61,871 nt of DNA from positions 1-61,871 of the forward strand of contig CAYOZL010000007.1 of assembly GCA_964408435.1 (NCBI GenBank). Direction: 5' to 3'. Each line of letters begins with the position of its first letter. Position 1 is the stretch's first letter. The stretch is from CAYOZL01 sp964408435. Lineage in GTDB: Bacteria > Bdellovibrionota_C > UBA2361 > SZUA-149 > CAYOZL01. Below, piece by piece: positions 35,629-44,404 of the stretch. The notes beneath the pieces were generated by a model that was not told the DNA's origin, ran no database searches, and saw only the letters and a program-made list of their open reading frames with translations. Both the position numbers and the translations under genes were made by a program.

Positions 35629-36666
35629 CTAGTCTAGTATGGGCTTGATGGTTATTTCTCTTAAAGCTTTTTTATCAAAACCTTTTCTAATAATTAATTT
35701 AACAGGCTTAGTTGATTTAGATAAAATTTTAAGAAACTGTGCCTTAGATTTAATACCTTTATCGTTAATAGCAACAATATATTCTCCTTGAGAAGGATCT
35801 AAGTAAGTTTGTACATAAGAACTTCTTCTTCTCTTTATCACCGCACCTTTTACTCCAGCTTTATCCGCAGGACCATTAGGTTGCACGTATAATACTAGTA
35901 AGCCCCAGTCAGTCTCACTTAAGCTAATGCCTAACTTAGGTCTTAAGACTCTACCGTATTTAACTAGTTGTGGAATTGCAGGCTTAATCTGATTTATTGG
36001 AATAGCAAATCCAATACCAGCGTTTGCCCCGCTTTTACTAAGAATAACAGTATTGATGCCAATTACTCTACCAGCGGCATCTAGTAGTGGCCCACCAGAG
36101 TTTCCCTGATTAATTGCAGCATCTGTTTGAATTAAATTTTCTAAAAGTGTGTCTTTAGCTATTTTTAAAGTTCTACCTAAACTAGATATTATTCCAGTTG
36201 TTAGTGTTCTATCTAAACCATAAGGATTACCTATTGCTAATACTCTTTGACCCACTAGAAGTTCATCAGAATCAGCTAACTCAGCAGCTGTTAGATCATC
36301 AGGAGCATTATGAATTTGAATAAGAGCAATGTCATTATCGGGATCGGTTCCAACTTTAATAGCAGGATAATTATTTCCATTTGCAAGAGTTACAGTAACT
36401 CTGCTTGCATCTTCAATTACATGATAATTAGTAACTACTAATGCGTTATTAGCATCAATTATGATGCCTGAACCCATTCCCTGTTGGTAACTCGCACCTT
36501 CAAAAAAATCGTAAGTAGCTGAAGTTGAGCTGATGTGAACAACTGCTTTATTTGTTCTAGAGTAAGCATCTATGACTTGTTGCTCATCTTGAGTTCTTGG
36601 AGCTAGAGATTGAGCAATAGCAAAACTTGGTAGTAATAGTAAAAAAGATAAGAATAATTTTTTCAT
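35629..36666 (-). CDS. HtrA/DegP-like periplasmic serine protease
   Basis: A 345-residue trypsin-like serine protease for protein quality control in the periplasm. The signal peptide MKKLFLSFLLLLPSFAIA precedes the catalytic triad His82 (NYHVIE), Asp112 (DNDIALI) and Ser190 (QGNSGGP). One C-terminal PDZ domain (about 245-340) is present, as in DegS, although the secreted signal differs from DegS's anchor. It is transcribed divergently from the rfaE2-mutL operon across a 301-base gap that holds hairpin element B. Confidence 0.93.
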   Translation of the reverse strand: MKKLFLSFLLLLPSFAIAQSLAPRTQDEQQVIDAYSRTNKAVVHISSTSATYDFFEGASYQQGMGSGIIIDANNALVVTNYHVIEDASRVTVTLANGNNYPAIKVGTDPDNDIALIQIHNAPDDLTAAELADSDELLVGQRVLAIGNPYGLDRTLTTGIISSLGRTLKIAKDTLLENLIQTDAAINQGNSGGPLLDAAGRVIGINTVILSKSGANAGIGFAIPINQIKPAIPQLVKYGRVLRPKLGISLSETDWGLLVLYVQPNGPADKAGVKGAVIKRRRSSYVQTYLDPSQGEYIVAINDKGIKSKAQFLKILSKSTKPVKLIIRKGFDKKALREITIKPILD

Positions 36667-36967
36667 AGTGTTTGTAGACGTTTGTAAGCCTGCTTAGTTA
36701 CTAATATTTGAGAAATATGCCCACTAAATTGTTTTATAGCAATACTTGAGCTAATAAATTAGGTATATCTCCATCACATTACAATTTTCATTATCTAGCT
36801 TTGATGTGGATATAGCCAAGAGCAGATATGTTAATCGTAAGAACTGTCAAAACCACAATGGTTTTGCCGATTTTTTGTGATGGGTCTACCTGTCTTCCGC
36901 TGCGCTCGGCTATATGCTAATCTCCAGTGAATTTATAAAAAATATAAAAGTAAATCACGATTAGCAT
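36667..36967. other. Intergenic region between htrA-like and rfaE2 genes
   Basis: This 301-base gap contains hairpin element copy B (36761-36913) and a second hairpin that covers the rfaE2 start codon (36912-36969). The 94 bases next to the htrA-like start (36667-36760) are AT-rich and hold no recognised motif; the divergent promoters should lie here. Confidence 0.5.
36761..36913 (+). repeat. Stop-codon hairpin element, copy B (divergent intergenic form)
   Basis: AGGTA...CCATCACA (36761-36778) pairs with TGTGATGG...TACCT (36876-36891). An inner stem-loop CAAAACC/GGTTTTG (36848-36866) lies in the loop. The tail CTGTCTTCCGCTGCGCTCGG at 36890-36913 is the conserved core of the family. The core can also pair with GATATAGCCAAGAGCAG at 36809-36825, giving an alternative fold. 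No stop codon is involved here. Confidence 0.7.
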
Positions 36968-36969
36968 AT
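36912..36969 (+). promoter_or_regulatory. Hairpin covering the rfaE2 start codon
   Basis: ATATGCTAATC (36912-36922) is a perfect 11-base complement of GATTAGCATAT (36959-36969), and the rfaE2 ATG starts at 36968. The 5' arm begins at the end of the element B tail. No strong ribosome binding site is present before the ATG. Folding would hide the start codon, so translational control of the rfaE2-mutL operon is plausible. Confidence 0.5.
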
Positions 36970-37438
36970 GACACAGAGCCAATACAGTTTAGACAGGGCA
37001 CTTGATTCAGTAGAAGGTGCTAGAAAGAATAGTAAAAAAATAGTTTTTACAAATGGCTGCTTTGATATCTTGCATGTTGGTCATTTACGTTATTTACAAG
37101 ATGCTAAAAATTTAGCTGATTATCTTATTATTGGTTTAAATAGTGACAGTTCTGTGAAGTCATTAAAAGGAGAGCAAAGACCAATTGTTAATGAACTTGA
37201 AAGAGCTGAAATGCTTTTAGGATTAAAGGCTGTTGATGAAGTTGTAATTTTTTCTGAAGAAACTCCAATCAAATTAATTAAAGCTATAAAACCAGATTTT
37301 CTATGTAAGGGAGGAGACTGGGCAATAGACCAAATAGTAGGAGCAGATTTTGTTCAGTCTTATGATGGAAAGGTCTTATCCCTGCCATTTATTGAAGGGA
37401 AATCTACTACAGGAATTATAGAAAGAATTTTATCATGA
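36968..37438 (+). CDS. rfaE2: D-glycero-beta-D-manno-heptose 1-phosphate adenylyltransferase (RfaE domain II)
   Basis: Activates heptose 1-phosphate to ADP-heptose for the LPS inner core. The 156-residue protein corresponds only to the C-terminal domain of E. coli HldE, with the nucleotidyltransferase motif FDILHVGHLRYL, and KPDFLCKGGDW and ...IEGKSTTGIIERI near the end. The kinase domain (RfaE1) is not adjacent and must be encoded elsewhere. It overlaps mutL by 4 bases. Confidence 0.94.
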   Translation: MTQSQYSLDRALDSVEGARKNSKKIVFTNGCFDILHVGHLRYLQDAKNLADYLIIGLNSDSSVKSLKGEQRPIVNELERAEMLLGLKAVDEVVIFSEETPIKLIKAIKPDFLCKGGDWAIDQIVGADFVQSYDGKVLSLPFIEGKSTTGIIERILS

Positions 37439-39174
37439 AGCAGTCTCCTAAAGTAGTAATTTTAGAACAACAAGTAGTTAACCAAATAGCAGCTGGAGAA
37501 GTAGTTGAAAGACCAGCTTCAGTAGTTAAAGAATTAGTAGAGAATTCAATTGATGCTGGGGCAACTGAAGTTAAAGTTATACTGGCAAATGGCGGAAAGT
37601 CTTTAATTGAAATCCAAGATAATGGTTGTGGAATGAACGAAGCAAATTTGCTTTGCGCCCTTAAAAGACATGGAACTTCGAAAATTGTAGATGTTGATAA
37701 TTTACTCAATATTAAAACTCTAGGCTTTAGAGGTGAGGCACTACCAACAATAGTCTCAGTTTCAAAGTTTATAATTACAACTGCAACTAGTGATAATCAA
37801 GGAATAGAGGTAACTCTAAATGCTGGTGAAGTATTAGAGAAAAATAATCTTAATTTTAAAAAAGGCACAAAAATAAAAGTAGTAGATTTATTTTACAACG
37901 TGCCTGCAAGAAGAAAATTCTTAAAAAGTGATAATGTAGAATATAATAACATTAAGGCATTCTTATCAGATTTATATTTAGCAAATTCAAATTTGAGAAT
38001 TACTTTAAAAAGTGAAGGTAAAAAAGAAATAATTATGCCTGCTGAAGATGCTTTTCTAAAAAGAGCTGAGAATCTAGGATTTAAAGGCGAGAATTTTTTA
38101 GTTATAGATAAAGAGTATAATCCTCAGCTTAGAATTCAAGCCGTTCTTAGTGTTCCTATAAAAGCAGTTTCAAATTCTTCAAAACTAAGAACTTTAGTTA
38201 ACGGTCGATCTGTAAGAGATAGGCTAATGTTAACAGCAATACGCTCAGGTTACGGCGCATTTTTAAAATCAGGGAAGTATCCTAGTGGAGCTTTTAGTTT
38301 AAAAATTCCTAGTAAAGACGTTGATGTAAATGTTCATCCTCAAAAATCTGAAGTTAGGTTTAGAGATTCTAATTCAATTTTTGCATTAGTTAGTTCAAAT
38401 GTATCTAGATTATTCGATGAGCAAAAAGCAAGTTTTAGCTCTCAAGTTACAGAACAGCAGGTAGTTAATACCTTTTCTACTCAGTCTTCATCATCTCAGT
38501 CTGAAATAACTTTTTTTTCAAATTCTAATACAAATAACTCTAGTTTAGATGATTCTAATTCCAGTGAAGTTAGCTCTTTTAGAGATTTGAGATTCTTAGG
38601 AAAAATATTAGATGTTTATCTTCTTTTTTCCAGTTCTAATTCCTTAACAGTTCTAGATATGCACGCTGCACATGAAAGGGTAGTTTACTATAGATTGCGC
38701 ACTCAGTATGAAAGTAAATCAATTGCTAAGCAAAAATTATTAATTCCTATTACTATAGATTTAACTAACGATTTTGTTGAGCCAGAAAATGTTGATCGTT
38801 TAAATTCTATTGGCTTTGAAGCTGAGATTTTTGGAGATACTTCTGTAATTATTAGAGCGGTTCCTGCATTAATAGCTGATTCAGCTGTTGAGTCTATGAT
38901 TAGAGAAATACTTAGTTCTAGTGAATGGGAAGTCTTTAAAAAGCCTCAGAATAATAAGGCTGGTAATACCGATGCTATAGATGCCGTTGTAACAAGAATG
39001 GCATGCCACAGAGCTCTTAGAAGAGGCGATAGTATTTCAACTGAGCAGGCGTATAAGCTACTTGCAGATTTAGAATTAGCTAATAGCTCTGCATTTTGTC
39101 CACATGGAAGACCTGTTAAAATTGAATTATCAGAACTGGAGTTTGAAAAACTTTTTGGAAGAAGTGGTTTTTAA
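37435..39174 (+). CDS. mutL: DNA mismatch repair protein MutL
   Basis: Mismatch-repair ATPase of 579 residues. The GHKL domain has VVNQIAAGEVVERPASVVKE (ATPase Glu33) and FRGEALPTI. A Ser/Asn-rich linker covers about 330-385. The C-terminal domain keeps DMHAAHERVVYY, ACHRALRRGD and FCPHGRPV. The endonuclease motif is normally DQHA(x2)E(x4)E: here it is DMHAAHE followed by Tyr in place of the second Glu, so nuclease activity is uncertain. It is followed after 26 bases by miaA. Confidence 0.95.
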   Translation: MKQSPKVVILEQQVVNQIAAGEVVERPASVVKELVENSIDAGATEVKVILANGGKSLIEIQDNGCGMNEANLLCALKRHGTSKIVDVDNLLNIKTLGFRGEALPTIVSVSKFIITTATSDNQGIEVTLNAGEVLEKNNLNFKKGTKIKVVDLFYNVPARRKFLKSDNVEYNNIKAFLSDLYLANSNLRITLKSEGKKEIIMPAEDAFLKRAENLGFKGENFLVIDKEYNPQLRIQAVLSVPIKAVSNSSKLRTLVNGRSVRDRLMLTAIRSGYGAFLKSGKYPSGAFSLKIPSKDVDVNVHPQKSEVRFRDSNSIFALVSSNVSRLFDEQKASFSSQVTEQQVVNTFSTQSSSSQSEITFFSNSNTNNSSLDDSNSSEVSSFRDLRFLGKILDVYLLFSSSNSLTVLDMHAAHERVVYYRLRTQYESKSIAKQKLLIPITIDLTNDFVEPENVDRLNSIGFEAEIFGDTSVIIRAVPALIADSAVESMIREILSSSEWEVFKKPQNNKAGNTDAIDAVVTRMACHRALRRGDSISTEQAYKLLADLELANSSAFCPHGRPVKIELSELEFEKLFGRSGF

Positions 39175-39200
39175 ATAAAAAAATCCCAAATGATATTATT

Positions 39201-40241
39201 ATGTCACTACCAAACTTAATTGTAATCACTGGACCTACAGGAATTGGAAAAAGCTCCTTAGCGATTAAGCTTGCCAAGCAATTAAATACTGAAATAATCA
39301 ATGCAGATTCCGTTCAGGTTTATAAAGGTTTTGATATTGGTTCAGGAAAAGTAACCGAAGATGAAAAACAAGGTGTTAAGCACCATTTACTTTCTTATGT
39401 AGAAGTAAATCAAAAGTTTGATGTAGCTAAATTTTGTAAAGATGCAGATGCTGTAATTAAAGATATTACTAAGCGCGGAAAAATCCCTATAGTTTGTGGC
39501 GGTACAGGAATGTATTTAAGAGCCTTAGTAAGTGGTGTTGCTAAGACTCCTGAAATAAAAGAATCTGCTAGATCTGAGTTAGTTAAACTTGAAAAAGAAG
39601 TTAGTGCTGAGAATTTAAATCAACATTTATATAACTACTTACAGAAGATAGACCCTGATTCAGCTATTGAGGTTAATAAATCTGATATTCAAAGAATAAA
39701 AAGAGCAATTCTTGTTTATTTATCTTCTGGCAAAAGTATTACTGAATATCAAAAAGAGCATAATTTTAGCGACAATAAATACAACACCTTATTTGTCATA
39801 TTAAAAATGGACAAAGAGCAGTTACATCAGAGGATAAATTTGCGGTGTAAAGAAATGCTTGAATTAGGCTTAGTTAAAGAAGTTATCAAGCTCTTAAGCT
39901 CGTATTCCTTGAACAGCAATGCTTTTAATGCTATCGGATATCGCCATATAATAGAGTATCTTAGGGCTGACTATAACGCTGAAAAAATGTTAGAGTTGCT
40001 AAAAAGAGATACAAGGCGTTTTGCGAAAAGGCAAAGAACTTGGTGGAGGAATCAACCTAGGTTTCTCGGATGGCACAGTGTTTTAGATGGAAGTGTTTTA
40101 GATGAATTTCTTACTTTTGCTAAAGAAGGAATACTGAAAGAACAAGGAGATAAGGAAGGAATTAATAGTTTAGTTCAAATTTGTGAACAATACTTTGTAA
40201 AAAAAGAAAGTAGAATTTCATACATAGAAATAGATACTTAG
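39201..40241 (+). CDS. miaA: tRNA dimethylallyltransferase MiaA
   Basis: Transfers a dimethylallyl group to A37 of tRNAs reading codons that start with U. The 346-residue protein has the P-loop GPTGIGKS (about 10-17), the DSxQxY segment ADSVQVYKGFDIGSGK and the tRNA-contact motif NAIGYRHIIEYL. The C-terminal RDTRRFAKRQRTWWRN is typical. About 30 residues of extra C-terminal tail are seen. It sits between mutL and accA. Confidence 0.95.
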   Translation: MSLPNLIVITGPTGIGKSSLAIKLAKQLNTEIINADSVQVYKGFDIGSGKVTEDEKQGVKHHLLSYVEVNQKFDVAKFCKDADAVIKDITKRGKIPIVCGGTGMYLRALVSGVAKTPEIKESARSELVKLEKEVSAENLNQHLYNYLQKIDPDSAIEVNKSDIQRIKRAILVYLSSGKSITEYQKEHNFSDNKYNTLFVILKMDKEQLHQRINLRCKEMLELGLVKEVIKLLSSYSLNSNAFNAIGYRHIIEYLRADYNAEKMLELLKRDTRRFAKRQRTWWRNQPRFLGWHSVLDGSVLDEFLTFAKEGILKEQGDKEGINSLVQICEQYFVKKESRISYIEIDT

Positions 40242-40283
40242 AACATACATAAAAACAAATACTATAAATATACAGAAAATATA

Positions 40284-41255
40284 ATGACAGACTTTAGCCA
40301 ATATTTAGATTTTGAACAGCCAGTAGTTGAGATTGAAAAAGCAATTCTTGAAGCAAGAAAAGTTGTTGAATCTGGTGATTTATCAAAAGCCGATGAAGTA
40401 AAAAAACTAAAGAAGAAACTAGCTCAGACTAGAAAAGATGTTTACGGAAATCTTAGTGCTTATCAAAGAGTTAAACTCTCAAGGCATTTTGAAAGACCTT
40501 TTACTCAAGACTACATAAATATTTTATTTGAAGATTTTAGTGAGCTCCATGGAGATAGGCTTTTTGGTGATGACGCTGCAATCGTTGGTGGTATAGCAAA
40601 GTTTGGTAATAAGAGTGTGATGGTAATTGGCCATCAAAGAGGAAGAACTACTCAAGAAAGAATTGAAAGAAATTTCGGAATGACAATGCCCGAAGGTAAT
40701 AGAAAAGGTCAGAGACTTTTTAAATTAGCTGAAAAGTTTAACCTTCCATTAATTATGTTTATTGATACTCAAGGTGCATATCCTGGCTTAGATGCAGAAG
40801 CTAGAGGTCAGGCTGAGGCAATCGCAAGGAATTTATTGGTTCTATCTGGCTTAAAAACACCAATAATATCTATAGTAATTGGTGAAGGTGGGAGTGGTGG
40901 AGCACTAGCTTTTGGTGTTTGCGATAAGCTTTTAATGCTTGAGAATTCTATTTATTCTGTAATAAGTCCTGAAGGTTGCGCTTCTATTCTTTGGGGTAAA
41001 ACAAATGAAGATATGGCTAAAATGTCAGCTCAAGTAGCAGAGTCTTTAAAAGTTACCGCAAATGAGTTAGGTAATACTGATATTGTAGACGAAGTAGTTA
41101 AAGAACCCCCTGGAGGAGCTCATAGAGATCATCATAAGGCTGCAGAGCTTTTAGGTGAAGCTATTAGTAAGCACTTAGAAGAATTATCTTCTTATTCAAC
41201 TCAAGAGTTACTTGATAAAAGATACGAGAAGATTAGAAAAATCGGCAATTTTTAA
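40284..41255 (+). CDS. accA: Acetyl-CoA carboxylase carboxyltransferase subunit alpha
   Basis: With AccD it transfers carboxyl from biotin to acetyl-CoA. The 323-residue crotonase-fold protein has typical segments LFGDDAAIVGGIAKFG, GAYPGLDAEARGQ, GEGGSGGALAFG and SPEGCASILW. The full E. coli-like length is retained. The neighbours are miaA upstream and a small basic gene downstream. Confidence 0.96.
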   Translation: MTDFSQYLDFEQPVVEIEKAILEARKVVESGDLSKADEVKKLKKKLAQTRKDVYGNLSAYQRVKLSRHFERPFTQDYINILFEDFSELHGDRLFGDDAAIVGGIAKFGNKSVMVIGHQRGRTTQERIERNFGMTMPEGNRKGQRLFKLAEKFNLPLIMFIDTQGAYPGLDAEARGQAEAIARNLLVLSGLKTPIISIVIGEGGSGGALAFGVCDKLLMLENSIYSVISPEGCASILWGKTNEDMAKMSAQVAESLKVTANELGNTDIVDEVVKEPPGGAHRDHHKAAELLGEAISKHLEELSSYSTQELLDKRYEKIRKIGNF

Positions 41256-41284
41256 ATTTAATAATAATTATATAAAGAAACAAA

Positions 41285-41479
41285 ATGAAAGAAAATAGAT
41301 ACCCACCTGGTTACGTTCCGTTAACAGTCCATAAATTAAGCAATCAAGGGTCAAATAATAGATCCCGTTCAAATGATAACGATAATAGATCTAGAAGATC
41401 GAATAATAACAAAGGTAGACCAAGAAGACGTAGACCTAATTACGACGATAAGAAGTCACAAGAGGATAAGAGCGAATAG
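41285..41479 (+). CDS. Small Arg/Asn-rich basic protein upstream of infA
   Basis: The 64-residue product has a short ordered start (NRYPPGYVPLTVHKL) and then a low-complexity Arg/Asn/Ser tail ending in a basic GRPRRRRP patch and an acidic end. Nothing in it was recognised as a known family. It lies 30 bases after accA and 2 bases before infA, fully consistent with an operon gene. The basic tail suggests RNA binding. A chance reading frame cannot be excluded, but tight packing supports it. Confidence 0.55.
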   Translation: MKENRYPPGYVPLTVHKLSNQGSNNRSRSNDNDNRSRRSNNNKGRPRRRRPNYDDKKSQEDKSE

Positions 41480-41480
41480 T

Positions 41481-41738
41481 ATGCCTAAAGATGATCATTT
41501 AGAAATGAACGGTGTCGTAAAAGAATGTTTTCCAAACACTTCTTTTAGAGTTGAGACAGAAAGTGGACATGAGCTTCTTGCATATTTAGCAGGAAAGCTT
41601 AGAAAGAATTACATTAGAGTTTTACCTGGTGACCATGTAAAATTAGAAATTTCTCCTTATGACTTATCTAAAGGTAGAATTACTAGACGTTATAGTAAGC
41701 CACCTGTAAAAGAAATACCCCCAAAAGACACAGAGTAA
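41481..41738 (+). CDS. infA: Translation initiation factor IF-1
   Basis: An 85-residue S1/OB-fold protein that binds the ribosomal A site during initiation. KDDHLEMNGVVKECFPNTSF, GHELLAYLAGKLRKNYI and GDHVKLEISPYDLSKGRI match IF-1. The start is the ATG at 41481, directly after the upstream stop; an in-frame upstream ATG (41373) would overlap the preceding gene and has no IF-1 likeness. The C-terminal PVKEIPPKDTE is slightly longer than usual. Confidence 0.95.
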   Translation: MPKDDHLEMNGVVKECFPNTSFRVETESGHELLAYLAGKLRKNYIRVLPGDHVKLEISPYDLSKGRITRRYSKPPVKEIPPKDTE

Positions 41739-41848
41739 GAAACCGAATAATCGTTATAGATATTTTTGTGTAACTTTATAGAATTATAAGGTATTATTTT
41801 ACCTATTAGCATAGCTACGAGCATTAAATAGCTATTGAACCTATATGA

Positions 41849-41875
41849 TAACGGCGATCATCTAAATCGTCGTTA
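41849..41875. promoter_or_regulatory. Dyad upstream of the acyl-CoA dehydrogenase gene
   Basis: TAACGGCGAT (41849-41858) and ATCGTCGTTA (41866-41875) form a 10-pair stem with one G-U and a 7-base loop, 31 bases before the ATG. There is no T-run. The position suits an operator or a leader hairpin for fatty-acid-dependent control, but the site has no recognised regulator. Confidence 0.45.
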
Positions 41876-41906
41876 GTATTTAAGCTGGTTAATTTGAGAA
41901 GGGGCA

Positions 41907-43652
41907 ATGACAAAGAAAAATCTAGATAAAGACATAAGTATTATTCAAGCATTATTTTTCGGACACGTAAGTGAGGATAAGATGTTTCCTTACCCTGAGC
42001 TAGACTCAGATGAGAAAGAAACTCTAAATATAGTACTTGATTCAATCAATAAATTTCTAGGTGATAAGCAAGAAGATTTTGCAAAATGGGATGAAGAAGG
42101 TGCTCAGCCTGATGATTTTATTAAAGCACTAAAAGAGCTTGGTTTATTTGGTTTAATTATTGGTGAAGATTACGGTGGAATTGGTTTTTCTAATACTTCG
42201 TATTCTAGAGTAGTTCAAGAAACTAGTAAGCATGATGCCTCTGTATCTTTAACTATTGGAGCTCATAGTTCAATTGGTATGAAAGGCTTGTTGTTATACG
42301 GGAACGATGAGCAAAAAAAGAAATATTTACCAAAGCTTGCAAGCGGAGAAATGATAGCAGCTTTTTGTTTAACTGAAGCAGGTTCAGGTTCTGATGCTGC
42401 ATCGATTAAAACAAGTGCTGTAAAAAACAAAGACGGCACTTGGACATTAAATGGGGAAAAGATTTGGATTACAAACGGAGCTTTTGCAGATTTCTTCACA
42501 GTTTTTGCACGCACAGAGTCTGAGGGTGGAAAGATTTCAGCTTTCATAGTTGAGAGAAGTTTTGATGGGGTAACAAATGGCCCTAAAGAAGATAAAATGG
42601 GTATTAGAGCTTCTGCAACTACTACTATTAATTTTGAAAATGTAGTTGTGCCAGAAGCAAACTTGCTAGGAGAAGAAGGTAAGGGATTTAAAATTGCGAT
42701 GGCTATTTTAAATAATGGAAGAACAGGCCTTGGTGGAGGTTGTGTAGGTGGTATTAAGAAATTAATTAGTCTAGCAAGTAATCAAGCTACTGAAAGAAAA
42801 CAGTTTGGAAAAAGTATTAGCGAGTTTGGTTTAATTAAAGAGAAAATAACACAAATGACAGTGGATTGTTTTGCTGCAGAAAGTGTCGTTGGAATGGTTG
42901 GGCATTTAATAGACTCAGGCGAGAAAGATTACTCTTTAGAAGCTGCAATTAGTAAAGTTTTTTGCTCAGAGGCATTGTGGAATTCTGCATATGAGGCTCT
43001 GCAAATTGCCGGTGGTAACGGCTTTATGAAAGAGTACCCTTATGAAAGAGTTGTTAGGGATTCAAGAATTAATACAATTTTTGAAGGTACTAATGAAATA
43101 CTAAGACTTTATATCGCTCTAGCTGGAATGAAGGACGTAGGAAAATATCTTAAAGAAGTAGCTAGTAGCACAGAAGAAATTTTTAATGACCCAATTAAAG
43201 GCTTTGGAACTCTCTCTGATTACGCTGCTATGAAGTTATCAAGAATGACTAGCATAGGTAGAGACAAGCTTGGGAGTCATTATAAATGTTTTCAGCATGA
43301 AGCAGATACAATTGATAGGTATTCTAGCGCTTTTGCAGCCGCGGCTGAAGGCTTAATTAGAAGACATAAGAAAGATATCATTAATAAGCAGTTAGCAACT
43401 AAAAGATTAGGGGATGTAGCAATTGATCTTTTTGTTAGTGTTTGTGTGCTTTCAAGAGCTTCTAAAATAGTTGCCGAAAAAGGGGAAGAAAACTCTAAAA
43501 CAGTAATTGATATTGCAAAAGTTTTTATCAGAAATGCAAGACGTAGAATGACCGGTAATATCAGAGGTCTTGATAGAAACGATGACGAGAAGCTTGAGTC
43601 TATAGCAGATTATATTTTTGATAATAAATCTTACCCTTGGGATATTATATAG
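41907..43652 (+). CDS. Acyl-CoA dehydrogenase (VLCAD/ACAD9-like, extended C-terminus)
   Basis: FAD-dependent first step of beta-oxidation. The 581 residues exceed the roughly 380 of short-chain enzymes and match the long VLCAD-like group. FAD/substrate motifs are FCLTEAGSGSDAAS and NGEKIWITNGAFADFF. The catalytic Glu is in INTIFEGTNEILR (about residue 396). The final 170 residues form the extra helical domain typical of the group. GAAGGGG precedes the ATG. The stop codon is in the left arm of hairpin element C. Electrons would pass to the ETF encoded nearby at 44.4 kb. Confidence 0.93.
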   Translation: MTKKNLDKDISIIQALFFGHVSEDKMFPYPELDSDEKETLNIVLDSINKFLGDKQEDFAKWDEEGAQPDDFIKALKELGLFGLIIGEDYGGIGFSNTSYSRVVQETSKHDASVSLTIGAHSSIGMKGLLLYGNDEQKKKYLPKLASGEMIAAFCLTEAGSGSDAASIKTSAVKNKDGTWTLNGEKIWITNGAFADFFTVFARTESEGGKISAFIVERSFDGVTNGPKEDKMGIRASATTTINFENVVVPEANLLGEEGKGFKIAMAILNNGRTGLGGGCVGGIKKLISLASNQATERKQFGKSISEFGLIKEKITQMTVDCFAAESVVGMVGHLIDSGEKDYSLEAAISKVFCSEALWNSAYEALQIAGGNGFMKEYPYERVVRDSRINTIFEGTNEILRLYIALAGMKDVGKYLKEVASSTEEIFNDPIKGFGTLSDYAAMKLSRMTSIGRDKLGSHYKCFQHEADTIDRYSSAFAAAAEGLIRRHKKDIINKQLATKRLGDVAIDLFVSVCVLSRASKIVAEKGEENSKTVIDIAKVFIRNARRRMTGNIRGLDRNDDEKLESIADYIFDNKSYPWDII

Positions 43653-43749
43653 TTGACTCAGTTTAATTTTCAGTGTGAAGGCTAAAGCCTAATTTTACTA
43701 AAAATCAACCTGAGTCAACTATATCCTGTTTCCCGCTGCGCTCGGCAAT
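43647..43749 (+). repeat. Stop-codon hairpin element, copy C
   Basis: ATATAGTTGACTCAG (43647-43661) pairs perfectly over 15 bases with CTGAGTCAACTATAT (43710-43724). A small inner hairpin AGGC/GCCT is at 43679-43690, and TTTTACTAAAAATCAAC precedes the 3' arm. The tail is 43725-43749. The acyl-CoA dehydrogenase stop TAG (43650-43652) lies in the left arm. It separates convergent genes. Confidence 0.85.
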
Positions 43750-43776
43750 ATAGAAGCTAAAAGAGATAAAGCCTTT

Positions 43777-44208
43777 TTACTTTTTTTCAGAAAGATCTTT
43801 TAGTTTCTTTAAAAAAGCAGTGTCACCAGATCTAGGTTTTCTTGATTTTGTTTTTCTTGTTTCTTCTAGAGGTTTTGCATCTCCATATCCGTCAATACTA
43901 GCAGCTCTTTCTTCTGCTTTGTCTGCCTTTTCTTTTTTTAGCTCAGTTTCTGATAGTGCGGAATGATTTTTTTTGCTAACTGCACTCCAGCCTTTTTCAT
44001 TACGGCTTTTATCGTATTTAGATCTTTTATCTGGGTCACTTAGAGTTTCCCAAGCATTTTGAATCTCAAAGAACTTTTCATTATCAGCATTTGAACCACT
44101 ATCTGGGTGAAAGACTCTAGCGAGTTCTTTGTATTCATTTCTAATCTCTTCTAATTTTGAATCGGGAGAGACATTTAAAACATCATATAAATCTTTATAG
44201 TTGTTCAT
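43777..44208 (-). CDS. DnaJ-domain protein
   Basis: A 143-residue protein with a complete N-terminal J-domain: YDVLNVSPDSKLEEIRNEYKE, intact HPD at 34-36, and WETLSDPDKRSKYD. A charged Lys/Glu tail follows (75-143), with no zinc-finger or substrate domain. It should stimulate DnaK. It is the only J-domain protein in this window with an intact HPD; the others (7312 and 17722) have HPE and CPD. Confidence 0.88.
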   Translation of the reverse strand: MNNYKDLYDVLNVSPDSKLEEIRNEYKELARVFHPDSGSNADNEKFFEIQNAWETLSDPDKRSKYDKSRNEKGWSAVSKKNHSALSETELKKEKADKAEERAASIDGYGDAKPLEETRKTKSRKPRSGDTAFLKKLKDLSEKK

Positions 44209-44404
44209 TTGTAGTTTTTATTTCTACCTGTTTATAATTATTAGCTATGTTTTGTTACTACGACGTTGTTACGATAACTAAGATTCTTAATTGTGAATAT
44301 AGTAGATATCAAGTATAAATCTATCAATCGAGAAAAATCGTATGAAACTAAAATAATTTAGTAAATTGTGTATAAATTTAATATAAAAACGTCTTAGAAT
44401 TGAT

